Part shown: one piece after another, positions 7,162 through 9,611 of the stretch
Layout: every line of letters starts with the position of its first letter
Position numbering within the stretch: position 1 is the first letter of the stretch
NCBI GenBank assembly: GCA_017632095.1
Contig: JAGBSA010000152.1
Location: forward strand, 1-9,611
Length of the DNA stretch: 9,611 nt
Direction of reading: 5' to 3'
Source: Bacteroidales bacterium
GTDB lineage: Bacteria > Bacteroidota > Bacteroidia > Bacteroidales > P3
Made by a program: the position numbers and the translations under genes
Notes under the pieces: model-generated
Told to the model about the DNA's origin: nothing
Database searches by the model: none
The model's input: only the letters and a program-made list of their open reading frames with translations

Positions 7162-9063
7162 ATGAGTGAACAAATAAAACATGAATGCGGTATTGCAATG
7201 TTGCGATTGCTTAAACCGTTAGAATATTATCAAGAGAAGTATGGTAATGCTTGGGCTTTGAACCGTATGTATCTGTTAATGGAAAAACAACACAACAGAG
7301 GACAAGATGGAGCTGGTTTGGCTAATATAAAATTTGATACAAAGCCTGGAGAACAATACATAAACATTACTAAGAGCAATAGCTCAAAGCCTATACAAGA
7401 TATCTTCAACGAAGCATTCAAAGATATTAAACAATTGCAAAAAGACTCACCAGAAAAGATGTGTGATGTTAATTGGGTAAAGCAGAATGCAAAGTTTACA
7501 GGCGAACTTTTCTTAGGACACCTTCGTTATGGAACATTTGGCAAAAACGAATTGGACAATCTGCATCCGTTTTTAAGAGAAAACAACTGGAAAACTCGCA
7601 ATTTAGTTTTGGCAGGTAACTTTAACTTGACTAATATTGACGAAATGTTAGACAAATTAATCTCTTTGGGACAACATCCTGTCAAGGTAGCAGACGCAGC
7701 CATTATTTTGGAAAAGATAGGTAAGTTTTTAGATAGAGATGTTGAGAGATTGTTCCGAAAATACAAAGATCAAGGATTGCCAAATGTTGAAATTTCAGAG
7801 CGTATTGCAGAAGAATTAGACATACAAACGATATTAACATCTTCAGCTAAGAAATGGGACGGTGGATATGTGATGGCAGGTTTGATAGGACATGGAGATG
7901 CATTTGTGCTACGAGATGAGAATGGAATCAGACCTTGTTTCTACTATTGCAATGATGAAATTGCTGTTGTAGCATCAGAACGTCCTGTGATAATGACAAC
8001 TTTCAATATTCCTTTGACAGATATAAAGGAATTGGAACCGGGAAATGCTATAATCATAAAGAAAAACGGAGAAATCTCAATCAAAGAAATAAAACAACCT
8101 ACTCAAAAGCCTGCAAAATGTTCTTTCGAAAGAATTTACTTCTCTCGAGGAACTGATGCGGAGATATATGAAGAGCGAAAAGCACTTGGAAGATTGATTT
8201 GTCCTAGAGTCTTGGAAGCAATCAACCATGACATAAAAAACACCGTTATATCTTACATTCCAAACACTGCATCGGTAGCTTTTCAAGGTATGGCTGAGGC
8301 TTTCGCAAATTATGCGGACACTCAGAAGATGAAAGCGATACTTGAAAACAAGGAAAACTTGAATGAGGAACTTCTTAAGGAGATATTCTCTATCCATCCA
8401 AGAAGAGAATATATAGCAGTTAAGGATGTGAAACTTAGAACCTTCATTACAAACGATAGTGAGAGAGATGACATGGTTGCTCACGTGTATGACGTAACCT
8501 ATGGGCAGGTTCGTGAATATGTAGATAACCTTGTGGTGATTGATGACAGCATTGTGAGAGGTACAACCTTGAAACAATCCATTGTAAGAATGCTTGACCG
8601 TTTGGGACCAAAGAAAATAGTAATTGCTTCTTCAGCTCCGCAAGTTCGTTACCCGGATTGCTATGGTATAGATATGTCTCGTATGGGTGAATTCATTGCT
8701 TTCCATGCTGCAATAGAGTTATTGAAAGAGAGAGGCAAGAGTGAGCTTATTGATGAGGTGTATCGTAAATCCAAAGCACAACAAGGAAAACCTAAAGAGG
8801 AGATTGTGAACTATGTTAAGGAGATTTACGCACCGTTTACCGACGAAGAAATCTCTAAAAAGATAACTGAGTTGGTTACTCCTAAGGATATAAACGCTGA
8901 AATCGAGATTGTGTACAACAACATAGAGGCTTTGCACACTGCATGCCCAAATAACACTGGTGATTGGTACTTTACAGGCGACTATCCGACACCTGGAGGA
9001 AACAAAGTGGTGAACCAAGCCTTTATAAACTACTACGAAGGCAACAACAATAGAGCTTATTAG
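7162..9063 (+). CDS. purF: long PurF-type amidophosphoribosyltransferase
   Basis: PurF-family enzymes transfer glutamine-derived ammonia to PRPP, giving phosphoribosylamine, the first step of purine synthesis. The N-terminal class II glutaminase domain has Cys9 in HECGIA, RGQDGAGL (46-53), HLRYGTFG (120-127) and GNF (152-154). Cys9 must become N-terminal, so an eight-residue propeptide should be removed, as in PurFs that carry a short leader. The phosphoribosyltransferase half has FERIYFSRG (322-330), the PRPP motif VVIDDSIVRGTT (458-469) and APQVRYPDCYGIDMS (492-506). At 633 residues it is well above the roughly 470-505 of classical PurF. Extra material lies before RGQDGAGL, between 386 and 415, and after about 535. 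The cysteine pair that precedes FTG.YPT in Fe-S PurFs is absent (GDWYFTGDYPT), so no cluster is expected. It could be the main PurF or a lineage-specific paralogue. Confidence 0.88.
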   Translation: MSEQIKHECGIAMLRLLKPLEYYQEKYGNAWALNRMYLLMEKQHNRGQDGAGLANIKFDTKPGEQYINITKSNSSKPIQDIFNEAFKDIKQLQKDSPEKMCDVNWVKQNAKFTGELFLGHLRYGTFGKNELDNLHPFLRENNWKTRNLVLAGNFNLTNIDEMLDKLISLGQHPVKVADAAIILEKIGKFLDRDVERLFRKYKDQGLPNVEISERIAEELDIQTILTSSAKKWDGGYVMAGLIGHGDAFVLRDENGIRPCFYYCNDEIAVVASERPVIMTTFNIPLTDIKELEPGNAIIIKKNGEISIKEIKQPTQKPAKCSFERIYFSRGTDAEIYEERKALGRLICPRVLEAINHDIKNTVISYIPNTASVAFQGMAEAFANYADTQKMKAILENKENLNEELLKEIFSIHPRREYIAVKDVKLRTFITNDSERDDMVAHVYDVTYGQVREYVDNLVVIDDSIVRGTTLKQSIVRMLDRLGPKKIVIASSAPQVRYPDCYGIDMSRMGEFIAFHAAIELLKERGKSELIDEVYRKSKAQQGKPKEEIVNYVKEIYAPFTDEEISKKITELVTPKDINAEIEIVYNNIEALHTACPNNTGDWYFTGDYPTPGGNKVVNQAFINYYEGNNNRAY

Positions 9064-9074
9064 TATTGAAAAGG

Positions 9075-9088
9075 CTCTTTGTAAAGAG
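9075..9088 (+). other. small hairpin after the purF-like gene
   Basis: CTCTTT and AAAGAG form a 6-bp inverted repeat around GT, eleven bases after the stop codon. No T-tract follows, so it is not a terminator on its own; it may be an RNA 3'-end structure or chance. Confidence 0.3.
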
Positions 9089-9111
9089 TTGATTGATAAG
9101 TAAATATACTG

Positions 9112-9150
9112 AAACGGCATTCGAGTTAAACAGAATGCCGTTTTGTTTTT
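9112..9150 (+). terminator. rho-independent terminator of the purF-like gene
   Basis: AAACGGCATTC (9112-9122) pairs perfectly with GAATGCCGTTT (9133-9143), an 11-bp stem with a 10-base loop. The T-rich tail TTTTGTTTTT (9141-9150) follows. It sits about 50 bases after the stop codon and is the first strong terminator for the recA-nadE-purF-like run. Confidence 0.88.
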
Positions 9151-9177
9151 CTAAAATCAAGAGTTAGTTCTCGGAAA

Positions 9178-9206
9178 CTTCGTTTTGAAAAATTGAATTC
9201 AAGAAA
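9178..9206 (+). repeat. 29-bp dispersed repeat, copy 2 (intergenic)
   Basis: It matches 3804-3832 in 27 of 29 positions and contains the same palindrome TTGAATTCAA (9193-9202). Here it is non-coding and runs straight into the 15-bp terminator stem that starts at 9206. Other identities between the two loci continue loosely past the repeat (GGAG, then CGTTTTG), which suggests a larger ancestral unit. Confidence 0.7.
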
Positions 9207-9243
9207 AAACGGAGCGAATCTTTGTTTTGATTCGCTCCGTTTT
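9206..9243. terminator. bidirectional terminator between convergent genes
   Basis: AAAACGGAGCGAATC (9206-9220) pairs perfectly with 9229-9243, a 15-bp stem with the 8-base loop TTTGTTTT. On the minus strand the stem is followed by TTTTTTC, so it serves the proS gene that ends at 9274. On the plus strand the four Ts at 9240-9243 end the stem and give a weaker signal, as a backup to the terminator at 9112-9150. Confidence 0.85.
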
Positions 9244-9273
9244 GATATTATGAGAATGTATCTTCGATAGCTA

Positions 9274-9611
9274 TTAGTATGACTTAGCAAAGATAACTCT
9301 CTTGTTTGAAGGTTTTCCTGTAAGAATACATTTACCTTCTTCCTCTACTGCATCGAAAGGTATACAACGAATAGTTGCTTTGGTAAGTTCTTTAATCTTT
9401 TCTTCGGTTTCAGGTGTGCCGTCCCAGTGTGCTGAGATAAATCCACCTTCTTTTTCCAAGATTTCAACAAACTCTTCCCATGTGTCAGCTTTTCTTGTGT
9501 TTTCTTCGCGGAAAGCTTTAGCCTTTTCGAACAAATTGCGTTGTATTTCGTCTAAACGTTGTTCGATAATAGCAACTGCATCTTCTATTGCTATGGTTTC
9601 TTTTTCCAAAG
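9274..9611 (-). CDS. proS: prolyl-tRNA synthetase, C-terminal end (5' part outside window)
   Basis: ProS charges tRNA-Pro with proline. The minus-strand frame is open to the right edge. The TTG at 9607-9609 is an internal leucine, not a start. The visible 111 residues match the C-terminal domain of the archaeal/eukaryotic-like ProS class. They show a helical segment rich in Glu and Lys, then GGFISAHWDGTPETEEKIKE, a TKATIRCIPFD strand, EEGKCILTGKPS with two cysteines of a possible reduced metal site, and the terminal RVIFAKSY, where relatives end in RVLFARAY. The C-terminal aromatic residue is typical of this class. Catalytic and anticodon-binding parts lie outside the window. It converges on the purF-like gene and is terminated by the hairpin at 9206-9243. 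Confidence 0.92.
   Translation of the reverse strand, partial: LEKETIAIEDAVAIIEQRLDEIQRNLFEKAKAFREENTRKADTWEEFVEILEKEGGFISAHWDGTPETEEKIKELTKATIRCIPFDAVEEEGKCILTGKPSNKRVIFAKSY

Noticed and set aside
8077..8577. A 166-codon open frame on the minus strand.
   Set aside because: It lies wholly inside the purF-like gene, whose motifs are clear; its product has no recognisable domain. The same holds for the other opposite-strand frames inside genes, such as 8719-9120 and 1654-1986.
1..9611. A novel defence, mobile or biosynthetic system.
   Set aside because: All complete genes belong to known families, with no transposase, integrase, toxin-antitoxin pair, direct-repeat array or RNA gene visible. 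The unusual points are changes within known genes.

Overview
The window reads as chromosomal DNA of an AT-rich member of the Bacteroidetes, most likely Bacteroidales. This rests on the RecA, PurF-like and ProS sequences, the A-rich leaders without Shine-Dalgarno sequences, a Bacteroidetes-type promoter (TAnnTTTG -7 box) upstream of recA, and a three-gene sphingolipid cluster. Codons are standard; genes end in TAA or TAG. I see no mobile element, CRISPR array, tRNA or rRNA.

Layout. Left edge to 3705: the C-terminal part of deoC (deoxyribose-phosphate aldolase), then a tightly spaced run of three genes that fits the bacterial dihydroceramide pathway: a serine palmitoyltransferase-type PLP enzyme, a GNAT-fold acyltransferase (candidate bacterial ceramide synthase) and an extended SDR reductase (candidate 3-ketosphinganine reductase). 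The first of these carries an in-frame TAA 55 codons before its natural end, in a position where relatives have leucine. 3771-4304: a membrane-anchored thioredoxin lipoprotein. 4328-4383: a long terminator hairpin. 4437-7119: the recA promoter, recA, and nadE (NAD+ synthetase). The NadE glutaminase domain has Phe where the nucleophilic Cys should be. 7162-9063: a long (633 aa) PurF-type amidophosphoribosyltransferase. 9112-9243: two strong terminator hairpins between convergent genes. 9274 to the right edge, minus strand: the C-terminal end of proS (prolyl-tRNA synthetase).

How the genes relate. The three sphingolipid genes would act in sequence: serine plus acyl thioester to 3-ketosphinganine, reduction to sphinganine, then N-acylation to dihydroceramide. 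The premature stop would block the first step if it is real. The remaining genes are housekeeping (recombination, NAD, purine, translation) without an obvious common pathway.

I did not find a novel multi-gene system. The points most worth a second look are the broken sphingolipid entry enzyme, the nucleophile-less NadE glutaminase domain, and a 29-bp palindrome-containing repeat. One copy of that repeat sits beside a terminator; the other lies inside the signal-peptide coding region of the thioredoxin lipoprotein.
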